Below, in pieces: positions 5,225-5,252 of a DNA stretch of 5,252 nt (positions within the stretch are counted from its first letter, which is position 1; each line of letters begins with the position of its first letter). Below the pieces are notes generated by a model. The model did not search any database. It was not told the origin of the DNA and saw only the letters and a program-made list of their open reading frames with translations. The stretch is from an uncultured Coriobacteriaceae bacterium (lineage in GTDB: Bacteria; Actinomycetota; Coriobacteriia; Coriobacteriales; Eggerthellaceae), in the NCBI GenBank assembly GCA_900550385.1, contig URRZ01000116.1:1-5252 (forward strand), read 5' to 3'. Position numbers and translations under genes: made by a program.

Positions 5225-5252
5225 TCAGCGGGCGAAAACAACGATCTGGAAC

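Noticed and set aside
5095..5241. Upstream extension of the XRE gene to a TTG at 5241
   Set aside because: The added stretch is Arg/His-rich with no domain, and GGAGGG precisely positions the ATG at 5094.
5079..5252. Another minus-strand frame open to the right edge (ISPTETTEEPEMVELVQAGDTKSGG) as the end of an upstream gene
   Set aside because: It cannot be excluded, but it matches no family I know, while the alternative frame carries the recognisable toxin C-terminus.

Overview
The window is GC-rich and reads like a draft contig from an anaerobic gut actinobacterium of the class Coriobacteriia (Eggerthella/Gordonibacter/Adlercreutzia-like). This placement is an inference from base composition, protein character, the actinobacterial style of the XRE antitoxin, and short hairpins with a GTCCCTTTTTC core between genes. 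No marker gene proves it. There is no rRNA, tRNA, CRISPR array, insertion sequence or complete prophage gene.

Layout, left to right. Positions 1-132 hold no gene: first a G- and T-run-rich stretch that may contain a terminator (or poor contig-end sequence), then a short inverted repeat. On the minus strand lie a rhomboid intramembrane serine protease (133-936) and a cation diffusion facilitator (CDF) metal exporter (1105-2283). The 168-bp gap between them carries a tandem 12-bp repeat and two related hairpins, one of which covers the exporter's stop codon. A divergent intergenic region (2284-2511) separates the exporter from a plus-strand HelD-type ATPase (2512-4695). It holds a promoter-like site for each gene and a perfect 14-bp hairpin in the exporter leader. 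The HelD gene converges on a small minus-strand XRE antitoxin-like gene (4789-5094), with a perfect 19-bp hairpin between the two stops. To the right of the antitoxin, a minus-strand frame overlapping its start encodes what looks like the C-terminal end of its partner toxin, but that frame is broken about 40 codons further upstream.

The genes do not form one obvious system. The exporter has an N-D/D-D transport site, which points to manganese. HelD recycles stalled or hibernating RNA polymerase. The rhomboid is a membrane protease of unknown substrate. The antitoxin is the remaining half of a probable type II toxin-antitoxin pair. I found no convincing new multi-gene system. The points most worth checking are the damaged toxin reading frame, the repeated hairpin family, the exporter's leader hairpin, and the exporter's metal site with its doubled cytoplasmic domain.
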